From assembly GCA_002284615.2 (NCBI GenBank), contig MU069568.1, forward strand, positions 307,499 through 338,337: DNA of 30,839 nt, written 5' to 3'. Positions 22,501 to 30,839 of this stretch are shown one piece after another (position 1 is the stretch's first letter; each line of letters opens with the position of its first letter). The notes under the pieces were generated by a model. The model worked only from the letters and a program-made list of their open reading frames with translations, did not search any database and had not been told where the DNA came from. The DNA comes from Dunaliella salina (taxonomy: Eukaryota > Chlorophyta > Chlorophyceae > Chlamydomonadales > Dunaliellaceae). The position numbers and the translations under genes were made by a program.

Positions 22501-25500
22501 GGTATTGCTTCAGCCACTTGAGCGTCTCCTGGCTCCCCAACCATGTCTACCATGTGTGCATGCCAGGGTTGCCTAGTTCGAGAACTTTGAATTGTTCGAG
22601 AACTCGAACTTTTTCGAACTGTTCGCAAACTTTAAATTGTCAGTTCGAAGAACTTTATGCCCTCTGCCAAAAATGGACCCTTGACACCCCTTGACACCAG
22701 CTTGACACCCCCCTTACAGCCCTTACACCCCCTCCGGTCTGACAAAAATAAGTCCCTTGTCTTTCCCATCATCATTTGTGCAATGGGGCTGAGGGGGGGA
22801 GGGGGTACAGATGTCTCATCGATGGTTGAGGTGCAGTTGTCACCCCCTTCCCTGCCTCCTGCCTGCAGGCAAACGCTCGTTCGAACAATCCGTCGAACCA
22901 CGAACTTTGTCGAACTGTTCGTGAACTTAATTTGTCAAACCCCCGAACTAGGCAACCCTGGTGCATGCAGTGATTGGCGCCATGCCTGCCATGCACGCAC
23001 ACAGTGATCAGTGCCATGATGCCATGTACGCACACAGTCATCAGTGCCACTTCTGCCATGCACGCACTCAGTAAACAGTCCCAACCTGCCATGCATGTAT
23101 GCAGTGAATGGATTTCTCAGTGCCATATCTGCCATGCATGCAGGTGATCAGTGCCATGCGCCTCATCAATGGAGAGGATGGGACTACGCGAGGGCAGGAC
23201 AAGGTGAGCAGGAAGCCCTGGGTGCAGGCGGTCAAACCTGCGATTGCCTGCATTTCAAAAAGCATTGAGAGACGTACTGCTGAAGTGTACCTGTTGTATG
23301 TTGGCAGTCGATGAGATGCTGGCAGGAACTTTGGTCCTTCAGCATGCTGAGGAAGCATGATGTATTGGAACATGGGGGTAAACATGGATTCTGTCGCTGA
23401 TGGCTGGGTTTGGGCTGATGGTGTTGCCCCCTGTGTGTTTCCATGTTTCCACAAAGGGTCATGGAGTTGCTCCCGGGTCCCCTGTTGGAACCTGTCAAGG
23501 TTTCTTAGCTTGCTTGTGTTTGTGACAGGTGAAGCAGCTACATGACAATGCCAATTACTTCCGGCGCCAGCTCATCAACATGGGGCTACACGTCCTGGGC
23601 GACTGGGACTCCCCAGTCATGCCAATCATGATCTACCACCCAGGTAGGGGCAGGTGGCAGAGACACCTTTGTATGCTCACAATGGTTACTGTGGGGGATG
23701 ACCTTCAGCCAGGTCGTTTGGCTGATTGGCTTGACACCTGTGTATGCCTCTTGTTGTTGGCAGCCTGTTGGCGGGGGAGCGAGCATAGCTTCTCTTTCTT
23801 GCCAGTGTCTAACTTTTTGACAAGTATAGCCCGAACTTCACAGACTGCTGAAGGAGTCCACTTCTCCAGGAAGCGTCTGCAAGTGGCAGCCTGTAGCCTG
23901 ATCGGAAAGGATACGCTCGTAGAAACCGATGTCATGTCAGTTTGCATACACTTGGCTGGCTGGTGCGCATGCATGCACGCACGCATGCTTGTGTGCCTGT
24001 TCGCACCCTGGGGTACCTGTACTATTAGTCATCCAACTCAGATGCGGAGTTGGATGGTGCCTTCGCGATGCTGAGTTTGATGGTGCACTAATCCCCCCAT
24101 TCCTTATCCACTCATGCAACAATCCTCTATGCCTGGTGCTCTCTGTGTCCAGGCAAAATTGCAGCTGTGTCCCGCCTGTGCCTCAGCCGCTGTTTAGCAA
24201 TGGTAGTGGTGGGCTTCCCCGCCACGTCTCTGCTGCTCACGCGAGCACGTGTGTGCATCAGTGCAGCTCACTCAAGAGATGACCTGGATTACGGACTCTC
24301 AGTAATTAGGGTGGGTCACTCGCCAGTCATTTTTCCTGATGTGCAACAGGAAGTCCTTGCTGTGTTGTGCCCTTGTTGTTAGCTTGCTGGTGTGGTGCTT
24401 CAGTGCCATGCGTGAAGTTCGGTTGAGAGGATTGAGCATTTTTCAGGCAGGCTGCGGAGTGGGCCAAAGAAGCCTTGCAGAGGCTCCTTTTTTCGAGAAA
24501 ATATTTTTGTTAGTCTTGTTCTTGCTGGGGGGTTTCATGACAGATCTTGTGTGGGCAACTGTGTGGGTGTGGGTGTGCGTGTGGGTGTGTAATCTCTGTG
24601 GGTGTGGGTGTGGGTGTGGGTGTGGGTGTGGGTGTGTACTCTGTGTGTGTGTGTAGGTGTGTGTAGGTGTGGGTGTGGGTGGGTGTGGGTGTGGGTGTGT
24701 ACTCTCTGTGTGGGTGTGGGTGTGGGTGTACACTCTGTGTGTGGGTGCAGATGTGGGTGTGTGTACTCTCTGTGGGTGTGGGTGTACACTCCGAGTGTGG
24801 GTGTGGTTGGGGGGGGGGGGGGGGGGTGTACACTCCTTAGTGAAATGAATAATCAAACAGAATCGTGGTTTTGTCAGTTGTTGTCATGCATGGATTTGTG
24901 GATGAGCTGATGTATGACAGCACTGGTGTTTTGGTGACAGTCACACTGTGCTCTCCTGACGTTCATAATCTGGTGGTGAGCGCAGCTGACGAAGGATTCA
25001 TGGAGGCTTGCCTGTCCAAATGCACCTGGAATTGCTGCCCCAGCGGTCAAACTTTTGTCACCACTTGCTCACTTGTATGCCTCACCAGATGCTCCCCTGA
25101 GCACCAGAGCTGCTGCTGCCCATTGCTGACATCTCCACACTGCTGTGTATTGTATTTGCTCAGGATGTGGCGGACATGTGCATGATGCAATATGGGTTCA
25201 GCTCCACACTCCCACCCCCCGCCCCTCACCCTACTGACCCTGAATCTGTGCTTGCGGTGGACTCATGGGGAAGCTACAAGGACTGGGGCAACATTGCTTT
25301 GCAAGACCTGCCTCCTCAGCAGGTGGCCTTGGCAGCAGGGCACCAGCGTGAAAAGGTGGGCACTCCTATGCTGACACAGGGAAAAGGCACAGCAAGCAGC
25401 TCACTTGCCAAAGAGGAATTTTGCTTGTGTGATGTTGCTGGGTTTGCTGTTGTTCGAGAAGTGCTCTGCCTGCCCGTGTTGCTCCTGCTGCTTGTGGCTT

Positions 25501-25519
25501 CTTAAGAGCTTTTTGTGGT

Positions 25520-25603
<84 letters not shown>

Positions 25604-25866
25604 ATCTGCCTGAGTGTGCTGCCGAAGCGCCCCTGAAGCTTGTGCGCCTCCTCTGTTTCACACAGGAGACGTCAAAGAAGGAGGAGCGGGCAAGGCAGAG
25701 CAAAGGGAAGGAGGCTGCGAGCTTGAATACCCGGAGCAGGAAGAACGGGATCCTGCCTGATGTGAACTGCAACGGGAACGGACACGCCCTGGATGTGGAC
25801 AGCCACGCACTGATGTCGTCTTTTTCCAAGATGAATGGTGGCTTGGGCATCAGAGCTGGGGCTTGA
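16232..25866 (+). CDS. LCB2: Serine palmitoyltransferase subunit 2 (long-chain base synthase subunit), 13 exons
   Basis: PLP-dependent alpha-oxoamine synthase; with LCB1 it condenses L-serine and palmitoyl-CoA to 3-ketosphinganine on the ER, the first step of sphingolipid synthesis. Exons, all in phase: 16232-16363, 16615-16680, 16849-16928, 17069-17232, 17394-17518, 17762-17932, 19524-19719, 21986-22116, 23144-23203, 23529-23643, 24153-24310, 25164-25355, 25666-25866; 596 residues. Residues 10-32 form one N-terminal membrane segment ([19 protein letters not shown]). Then [65 protein letters not shown] (Asp281 and His284 contact PLP), [13 protein letters not shown] (Lys316 forms the Schiff base), DSPVMPIM and [20 protein letters not shown] follow. 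The ATG is supported by the plant-like N-terminus. The catalytic domain ends near residue 485; about 110 further Pro-rich then Lys/Glu-rich residues exceed the roughly 490 of plant LCB2. Fully intact. Confidence 0.96.
18690..18780 (+). mobile_element. Decayed LINE 3' tail (plus) in LCB2 intron 6
   Basis: GGAGCCAATGTGTCTTC...CTGCCTACTTAGATTATTTTTTCTTTC matches the non-coding tail of the minus-strand copy at 11300-11500. Confidence 0.5.
18906..18977. repeat. (CT)n microsatellite
   Basis: 36 perfect CT units within LCB2 intron 6. Confidence 0.98.
19302..19456. repeat. Tandem TTGCACGC-containing minisatellite
   Basis: After a short GTGT run, the unit TGTTGCACGCTCACATGTTG and shorter variants repeat about six times. 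'CACGCTCGCTGCATCATGTGTG' bounds the array on both sides (from about 19287 and 19433). Confidence 0.8.
19457..19513. repeat. (CA)n-(TC)n compound microsatellite at an acceptor
   Basis: About 21 CA units run into about 8 TC units, ending 10 nt before the CAG of the LCB2 exon 7 acceptor (19521-19523). Confidence 0.95.
19720..21985 (+). other. LCB2 intron 7 (2.27 kb)
   Basis: The donor ATGATGG|GTGAGT and acceptor TTGCAG|GCACC split the Gly codon just before TFTKSFG. No coding remnant with a recognisable family was found. A Lys/Glu/Arg-rich open frame at 21210-21446 reflects purine-rich sequence. The word TGCGCA(A) recurs irregularly at 21140-21745. Confidence 0.8.
22556..22968. mobile_element. 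hAT-type MITE with perfect 8-bp target-site duplication
   Basis: The element spans 22564-22960 (397 bp). Its ends are CAGGGTTGCCTAGTTCG and CGAACTAGGCAACCCTG, a perfect 17-bp terminal inverted repeat with the CAGGG start common in hAT elements. GTGCATGC flanks both sides (22556-22563 and 22961-22968). The subterminal regions are dense in TTCGAAC/GTTCGA words on both sides, as expected for transposase-binding repeats. No ORF for a transposase. It lies in LCB2 intron 8. Confidence 0.92.
22969..23160. repeat. 33-34 bp array reiterating the LCB2 exon 9 acceptor
   Basis: CAG|T(G/C)AT(C)...-type junctions recur with CAG ending at 22970, 23004, 23037, 23071 and 23104. The true acceptor CAG ends at 23143. 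Typical unit: TGCCATGCACGCACACAG then TGATCAGTGCCATG, matching the real TGCCATGCATGCAG|GTGATCAGTGCCATG. The first unit is interrupted by the hAT MITE. Confidence 0.85.
24030..24056. repeat. Perfect 10-bp hairpin in LCB2 intron 10
   Basis: CATCCAACTC - AGATGCG - GAGTTGGATG. No associated element was recognised. Confidence 0.7.
24311..25163 (+). other. LCB2 intron 11 with GGGTGT-rich tract
   Basis: The donor AGG|GTGGGT at 24311 was chosen over the earlier S|GTAATT (24302) because it keeps the conserved SVIRDVADM stretch of the family. From about 24553 to 24835 the intron is a GGGTGT/GTGT-rich low-complexity tract ending in an 18-G run (24809-24826). The remainder is unclassified. Confidence 0.8.
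25522..25602. repeat. (GT)n microsatellite in LCB2 intron 12
   Basis: About 40 GT units, ending 63 nt before the exon 13 start at 25666. Confidence 0.98.
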
Positions 25867-26677
25867 GGATCAGCAACCATCCCTTGCATGTGCCAGATAA
25901 AGCACGGCTTGTTCTGCATGGCAGCTTTGCATGGCTCTGACTCTCGTGTTGGCCCATTGCACAACCTACTGCTACAGGACAATGGGTCAAGCTGCCCAAG
26001 AAGAGGTGCACTCGTGTCAAGTGACAGCAGGTCGGCTTTGCGCTATCCTTGTGGGTCACAGCTTCATTTTGAGCGGTTTTCCTTGGTGCAAATTCGTGAT
26101 CAGGAATGCGTTGATCAACTTGGCCATTGCCAAGCAGCAGTTGAAACGAAGCCTTCAGCTCGAGGTCCAGGGATGCTTGCTCAATGCCCGTTTGGGTGGA
26201 GAACTGTGTGCCCCTTGGTGCGCTTGTACTGAGTTGCGCTGGCCACCCAAGGCACCTCTTTGTGTACTGATGTGACCGAACTACATATACTTATGCATGC
26301 GAGCATAGATACCAGCATCGGTTGGTGCTGAAGATTTGCAGTGAAAACTAAGTAAAAACAAAGCATGGCTGCTAATGCTTGGTTCAATACGTTTCGATTG
26401 TGCTCCGGGATTCCATCGCTCTTAGACTGCGTAGATTCTGTAGACTTCATTCGGACTTCAAGATCCTATTTTGTAGTGTAGGTGTTAAATGATTGAACTA
26501 GACAAGTGCCCTATGTAAGACCCCGCCCTCAACAGTAGGCCGGTGTTCTATCAATTAATTTGAATGGGGTTTGGTCCTCAGCCAAGTGGTTTGACAGCTC
26601 AGCCTGCTGGTCAGTGCCAGCCACACATGAAACGTCCATGATCTCAGAAAGGAGGAAAATACCTGGTTCATTTTTTG
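25867..26677 (+). other. LCB2 3' flank / probable 3' UTR
   Basis: No gene was recognised. The first TGTAA (a polyadenylation signal used in chlorophytes) downstream of the TGA is at 26514-26518, so the UTR may be about 650 nt if this is the signal. The identification is tentative. Confidence 0.4.
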
Positions 26678-27408
26678 CTTAAGGTTTACAAGGGAACATA
26701 AACTTTGCTTAAGGTTAAAGGAGAAGGAGGCTTCCAGTCAACCTGATTGATTGCCATCCGGATCGTAAGGTAATGTTACATTGCTTTATCCGCCTACAAG
26801 GGCAGCTGAGCGGAGACCCAGAGGCCTGTAACCAGACCAATTCAAGCAGAAATGGAAGCATTGCTCGAAAGTCAGGCACAGCATCTCAAGCATGCAGACA
26901 CAAACTTGGCTAACTCTAAAACATTAGCTTGGTTCATGAAGTCTCTGAGGCGTACTGGGCAACTGGGAGGTGCACAGCTGAACAACTGATGGAACTGATT
27001 TCGCAAGTCTGTCAGATCCAGGGCACTCCAGAATAATGTGCTCTTCGTCTTGCACAATGTGCCAGTCGCATTTGTTACAAATCCTGAGCTCGTAAGGGCA
27101 CCTATTCTCGTGATGCCGTTGGGTTTCCACCCGAAGATTGTGACTGGATAGACGTAGGCACGAAATGCTGCGCAATTATTTATGTGAAATATTTTGTTGC
27201 AAGTAGAGTGGTAATGGAGGCTTTTTGTTCCCCTTCCTGGCATTTCACCAGCCAGGTACATTGCCTAATGGAATGCCAAATTGTGTGTGATACGTCCTCA
27301 TGATTCTGCTGGAAATTCCGGATCGTAATTTGGAAAAGCTCAGGGAGCTGAGGGAGCTCACGAAGGATAAAACAAAGCTTCTTGTTGTTTTGAATCAAAC
27401 AACCTATT
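26678..27408 (+). repeat. Repeat R, copy 1, interrupted by a 550-bp insertion
   Basis: 26683-26768 (GGTTTACAAGGGAACATAAA ... CCATCCGGATCGTAA) and 27316-27408 (CCGGATCGTAATTTGGAAAA ... AAGCTTCTTGTTGTTTTGA) together equal the uninterrupted sequence at 28248-28410. The segment between about 26769 and 27318 is therefore an insertion or rearrangement. Confidence 0.7.
26872..27262 (-). pseudogene. LINE reverse-transcriptase C-terminal zinc-finger tail (zf-RVT-like), minus
   Basis: On minus, 27175-26924 encodes LRLSSHNLRVETQRHHENRC followed by ICNKCDWHIVQDEEHIILEC. This is the C-x2-C-x9-H-x4-C zinc-binding tail that follows the RT domain in many non-LTR retrotransposons, after a typical 'LR..SHNL..E..R' lead. 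The frame is open upstream only for a few codons before shifting. No RT domain adjoins it on this strand, so it is a truncated insertion within repeat R. Confidence 0.75.
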
Positions 27409-28268
27409 TCCAAGCACACACACGAGTTAGACTCCCCCTTAAAGATTACACCTCTGAAAATCCTGTAGAGAGAGGCACCATTCAAGGGGACACCCTTTCT
27501 CCCTCCCTTTTCCTCATCTACATTGAACCTCTGCTCCGCTGGTTGCACGTTGGTAACCGAGGCTACACACATGCCTGCACCCCTTCCGCATCCCCAATCC
27601 AAGAAAAAGTCAAAAATACAACCAGCAGTGGAGCATTTGCTGATGATCTCATCTGCCTTTTTAACACATTCCAAAACCTTCAACTTCAAGCCAAAAAGCT
27701 CACATTGTATGCAGACTGGGCACATCCTATCATTTCTGGAAATAAAACCAAAGCTACTTGCATCCTGAACGGCAAAGAAAGCCTACAGCTGTGCGGCAAC
27801 ACACATGTATCAGATTTTGCCCAGCACTTACTCACTGAAACTTTCAGTGAAAGAATTAAAGTACAAGGCCAAACTGCTCAATTCATGCGCCCAGAGGAAC
27901 CTTTCTGCTACCTGGGCGTCCTACTAACCATGGACCTAAACTGGTCACACCAACTGCAGAGTATGACACAAAGAATTTATGATAAATTACAACGGCTTGA
28001 AAAGTCATATGCAAGCCCCAAACAAACATTAGATATCCTACGTACTGTTGTAATACCAAGTATAGCATGCGCCTTCCCTGTCACACCTTGCTCACCTGCT
28101 GACTTGCACAAGTGGGACAGTAAGATCCTGTCTACTGTCAAAAAGAAATTTGCCTGTCCAACAAAACCTGCTCTGCGCTTCTCCAAGAAGACAAACTCAA
28201 CTTTGGCCTGTCACCAGACCAGTCTGAAAAAGAAAGCTGAGTTGATTAAGGTTTACAAGGGAACGTAA
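27300..28268 (+). pseudogene. Non-LTR retrotransposon reverse transcriptase, truncated
   Basis: A 322-codon open frame. The RT core is visible: PVERGTIQGDTLSPSLFLIY (motif B region), EPLLRWLHVG, AFADDLICL (catalytic Asp pair), and FCYLGVLLTMDLNW (motif E-like). The N-terminal RT motifs (fingers, first catalytic Asp) are missing, and the frame begins inside repeat R (EKLRELRELTKDKTKLLVVL). It ends AELIKVYKGT, where the second R copy begins. Although uninterrupted, it is N-terminally truncated and lacks endonuclease, so it is not autonomous. 'GTIQGDTLSP' indicates a LINE rather than an LTR element. Confidence 0.85.
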
Positions 28269-28420
28269 CCTTTGCTTAAGGTTTAAAGGAGAAGAAGGCC
28301 TCCAGTCAACCTGACTGATTGCTTTCCTGATCACAATTTGGAAAAGCTCAGGGAGCTGAGGGAGCTCGTGACAGAAAAGACAAAGCTTCTTGTTGTTTTG
28401 ATTCAAGAAACATATTATGC
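28248..28420 (+). repeat. Repeat R, copy 2 (uninterrupted)
   Basis: Directly follows the RT remnant and matches copy 1 on the other side of it (26683-26768 joined to 27316-27408). Both copies are in the same orientation. The tract to 28553 remains open in the frame of LEKLRELRELVTEKTK but has no recognised domain. Confidence 0.7.
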
Positions 28421-29040
28421 GTTGTACATGGTGAGATGCAGGCAAGTATGGAGCCATCTGAAATGTACTATTTCTCACCTAGTAGGGCGTGAAAGTGAAG
28501 CAATGACGCATGTTTCCACATCAGGTTGCAAACATGAGGATGAGTGCATTTAAAAATCAAGACAAGATGCAGTTCATCTTGCACGCCATCCTGAGTGTCA
28601 CAAGTATAACATAAAAATCTACGCAGGACACAGCCGGCTTGTATTCAGGGAAAACCCAACAGTCAGCGCTTGCATGAACAGTGAGTCCCACCGACGGAGA
28701 CAAGCTATGAGGAGCCAAGTTGATATGGATAGAGGGTTGTTCGCCGCTCGTCCAGCTGTGCCTCGCTCTCCTGCAAGCAGCCCTGACAGCAGCCCCTACC
28801 CCTAAACCTCCATTGCTTGGGTTGCTCAATTGTTTGGCATATACAGTACTCAGACGCAGGCTGCTAATATCTGTTAAGATGACAGCAGGACAGTGGAGTT
28901 TGGTTGCAGTTTTGTGGGCTTTGTTTTTGGTTAGGCCAAGTTTGCAGGGGGGGGGGGGGGGGAAGCAATTATGTGTGAGATGTGAACAGTTCCAGCAACT
29001 CCAATTTGTATGGTGAGTGATGTGACCCTGTTATTGCAGT
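28421..29040. other. Unassigned spacer between two RT remnants
   Basis: No gene is supported. A 16-G run lies at 28947-28962. Fragments such as IKIYAGHSRLVFREN (plus, about 28613-28657) have protein-like composition but no recognised family. Confidence 0.4.
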
Positions 29041-29418
29041 GTCTGCCCCGAAGAATTTTGTGCGCAGGCTGTTGATGGTGTGGTTGTCTTGAATATGCTG
29101 AAGCTTGCAAGTCTTTTTGTCATCGTCAAAAATATGTCTGAAAATGATGAGTATATTTTGGTGGATGGCTGGAAGCAAGCTCGCGTACACCCAAAGTTTG
29201 GATTTAAAGAAGGTTGCCGTTTGTTCCCTTTGCTTTTCTCTCCTTATGTAAAGGATGTGGATCGCTTGGCAGAAAATATGCAGGGGGCTGCTACAGGTTA
29301 AAATGGACTTCATGTCACACATATGCTGTTCGCTGATGACCTGTGCCCTCCCGCTAATTTTCCTGATCAGCTTCAGCTCATGCTGGATAGGTTACATGCA
29401 TACGCCCAGAAGAGCTAA
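29041..29418 (+). pseudogene. Second LINE reverse transcriptase remnant (different family)
   Basis: One frame reads DEYILVDGWKQARVHPKFGF, KEGCRLFPLLFSPYVKDVDR, a TAA at 29299-29301, then GLHVTHMLFADDLCPPANFP and LQLMLDRLHAYAQKS to a TAA at 29416. This is the 'GxxQGCPLSPLLFxLYxxD' and 'FADD' core of a non-LTR RT with an in-frame stop. The divergence from the RT at 27300 (GCRLFPLLF versus GDTLSPSLF) indicates a separate LINE family. Confidence 0.85.
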
Positions 29419-30029
29419 TAATTGATATTTGAAATTCTGAGGTTATGCATTTTAATGCAGAGGGTCATAATTGGAAAGTTCTAACTTGGCCATTTTGGGG
29501 GTCTTTCACAGGAAACGTTTCTGAGGCCCCCTGGCCTCGCCTTCCCCTGAATGTTTCGTGCAGTCGTGTTCTTTAATTACAAAGACAACTCTGCTAAAAA
29601 AGTTGTGGAAAAATTGGCTCGATGTGTGTGCTATGGCGCCCAAAAAGGGAAAAAGGGAGTCGTGTGGTGAAAAATGGGAATTTCCACCCTACCCCATTTC
29701 GCCAATTTTACCCCCAGATGCGTAGCAGTGATATAGCCAACACCATTACAAAAGAAATGGGGTCATTTGGTGGTCTGGCTGGGTCAGGATGGGCGAGAAT
29801 ATCTAGGGGGCTATGTGGACCTCTAAGACCTCTGTTTTCACGCAAGGAGCACTTCTCAGGAGCTTTTTTCGAGGCATACCTTGAAATATATTACAAGGTA
29901 TAAAAGGACTAATTATCGAAATAGGGTGGAGCACAGCTTGCGGCCTGCTTTCCCCTAGGCATTCTCCTATCCATTCATGTCACGCTTTGCGCAGATCCAC
30001 ACAGAGGACCACAAGAACTAGCCGCGTGA
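29419..30029. other. Unassigned sequence between RT remnant and nuclease-like remnant
   Basis: The open frame at 29622-29903 (containing SSDIANTITKEMGSFGGLAG) and a short MAPKKGKRESCGEKW frame from 29633 show no known domain. They may be decayed interior of the same LINE. Nothing firmer can be said. Confidence 0.35.
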
Positions 30030-30297
30030 GGCAACCCCATGAATTAAATGCAAACGAACGCCCTGTGCACCTAATCAAAATCAAGTTCTGTGGAGGCCCC
30101 AGGCCAGAGCAGTTCAACGCAGTGAAGCGCTAATGCTGCTACAATTCACCCTATTCTCCTGGGTGTTGGTGGAACTATTTATACAGAGTATACCCTGAAG
30201 CAATTCAAAAAATTAGGACTGGACCACCAACATGCCACCAAGCTTGCTGTTATAAAGTTAAATCAGTTGAAACAGTATTTCTGTGAGAAAGTGTGAA
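30030..30297 (+). pseudogene. LINE C-terminal nuclease-like domain remnant (plus)
   Basis: HELNANERPVHLIKIKFCGG then PRPEQFNAVKR, a stop and frameshift, then TIHPILLGVGGTIYTEYTLK and QFKKLGLDHQHATKLAV. It is colinear with the minus-strand copy at 11540-11791 (HFIEIKYCGDTRPQHQL ... HPFLLGVGETCYIEHTL ... GLDHQ). Here the E of 'EIK' is replaced by K. Decayed. It may be the 3' end of the element whose RT is at 29041-29418, as both are plus and 0.6 kb apart. Confidence 0.65.
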
Positions 30298-30371
30298 TCT
30301 TGCCTCTGATCTTGAGTGTTGGTCTTGTAATTAATATAGAATACACATGTAAAGGAGTAAATCCCCCTCAC

Positions 30372-30473
30372 CTCGTCCACCTCGCCAGCGTCAGCCAGCC
30401 ATGTAAACACACACCTCAACAGTTTGGCAGCGAAGCCGCCCTCCTGGGCAGGCTGAGCTGATGGTGCAGCCAT
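30372..30473 (-). CDS. Possible first exon of a minus-strand gene
   Basis: On minus, ATG in a CACCATGGC context opens MAAPSAQPAQEGGFAAKLLR then CVFTWLADAGEVDE, followed by GACGAG|GTGAGG, a good donor at phase 0 (34 codons). No downstream exon was recognised leftward through the LINE debris, and the family is unknown. The coding-like composition and good start and donor are the only support. Confidence 0.35.
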
Positions 30474-30601
30474 GGTGCCTTTGGGCTGGTGCCGTGGGCT
30501 GCGCTGTGGGGCCCAACGCCTGCGCGAAGCTAAGTATTGGCTTCGGTGCTGATTGAGTGGGCGCGAATATGGTTTGCCACTGCGCCCGATATCGATGTAG
30601 C

Positions 30602-30643
30602 AGCTCGTGTGCTAAGACGCATTGTGGACGCATTAGCACGAGC
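30602..30643. repeat. Imperfect hairpin upstream of the putative minus-strand exon
   Basis: GCTCGTGTGCTAAGACGC pairs imperfectly with GCGTCC...GCATTAGCACGAGC. It sits about 130 nt upstream (in minus sense) of the ATG at 30473. No function is assigned. Confidence 0.4.
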
Positions 30644-30839
30644 ACGATGTAGGGAACCTGATTGGACATGGACGCAGCTGCTTGCATGAGCAGCAATGTG
30701 CATGAGTGTCTAGAGACGCTCCAGAAGGTCCCGACATTTTTGGTATCTCGATGGACAGAATTATGCTTGCATGCTGGCTTGCAGCACCTGTAGACTGGAG
30801 GTTCTGATTAGATGGTGGAACCTTCTGGCATCTTTGGGA

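Noticed and set aside
22969..23143. Possible CRISPR-like array because of the ~34-bp periodicity
   Set aside because: Eukaryotic intron context, units diverged throughout, no separate conserved repeat and unique spacer, and clear similarity to the adjacent exon acceptor.
24302..24310. Donor at 24302 (CTCA|GTAATT) for LCB2 exon 11
   Set aside because: It is also in phase but would delete VIR from the conserved helix; the donor at 24311 keeps the family sequence.

Overview
This is a eukaryotic nuclear window, most likely from a green alga. The two main genes are split into many short exons with GT-AG (and two GC-AG) introns. The introns carry long (GT)n, (CA)n and (CT)n tracts, MITEs and LINE debris. 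The serine palmitoyltransferase is closest in layout to plant/algal LCB2, and a short CCCTAAA-type telomere-like run is present. A chlamydomonadalean chlorophyte with a mid-GC, repeat-rich genome (Dunaliella-like) would fit, but that assignment is inference. An N gap (14471-14575) and one isolated N (10823) both lie in dinucleotide repeats.

Layout. (1) 215-321, minus strand: one exon of a family-2 glycosyltransferase whose gene runs off the left edge. It is divergent from the next gene. (2) 1385-13380, plus strand: a peptidase family S28 (lysosomal Pro-X carboxypeptidase-like) gene of about 16 exons. It has a signal peptide and the complete Ser/Asp/His triad. Its fourteenth intron (8023-12970) is nearly 5 kb of repeats, a degenerate acidic ORF and a minus-strand LINE tail. 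(3) 13381-16231: intergenic, with LINE tails, an assembly gap in a (GT)n tract and a TIR element. (4) 16232-25866, plus strand: a complete 13-exon LCB2 gene for serine palmitoyltransferase subunit 2 (596 codons), with an unusual C-terminal extension. (5) 25867-30839: 3' flank and a retrotransposon graveyard. It holds two different LINE reverse-transcriptase fragments on plus, a LINE zinc-finger tail on minus, and a LINE C-terminal nuclease-like domain on plus. A possible first exon of another gene lies on minus at 30372-30473.

The two host genes are not functionally linked: one product is a secreted/vacuolar peptidase, the other an ER sphingolipid enzyme. I reconstructed every exon junction by hand from reading phase and family conservation. 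Exon 1 and the last exon of the peptidase gene are the least certain.

The most interesting observations concern repeats at splice sites. In the peptidase gene an 83-89 bp minisatellite starts exactly at the exon 14 donor. In LCB2 a 33-34 bp array reiterates the exon 9 acceptor, and a hAT-type MITE with a perfect 8-bp target duplication sits inside its first unit. A LINE family whose C-terminus looks like a PD-(D/E)XK nuclease is represented by several decayed copies on both strands. I saw no CRISPR, operon, tRNA or rRNA.
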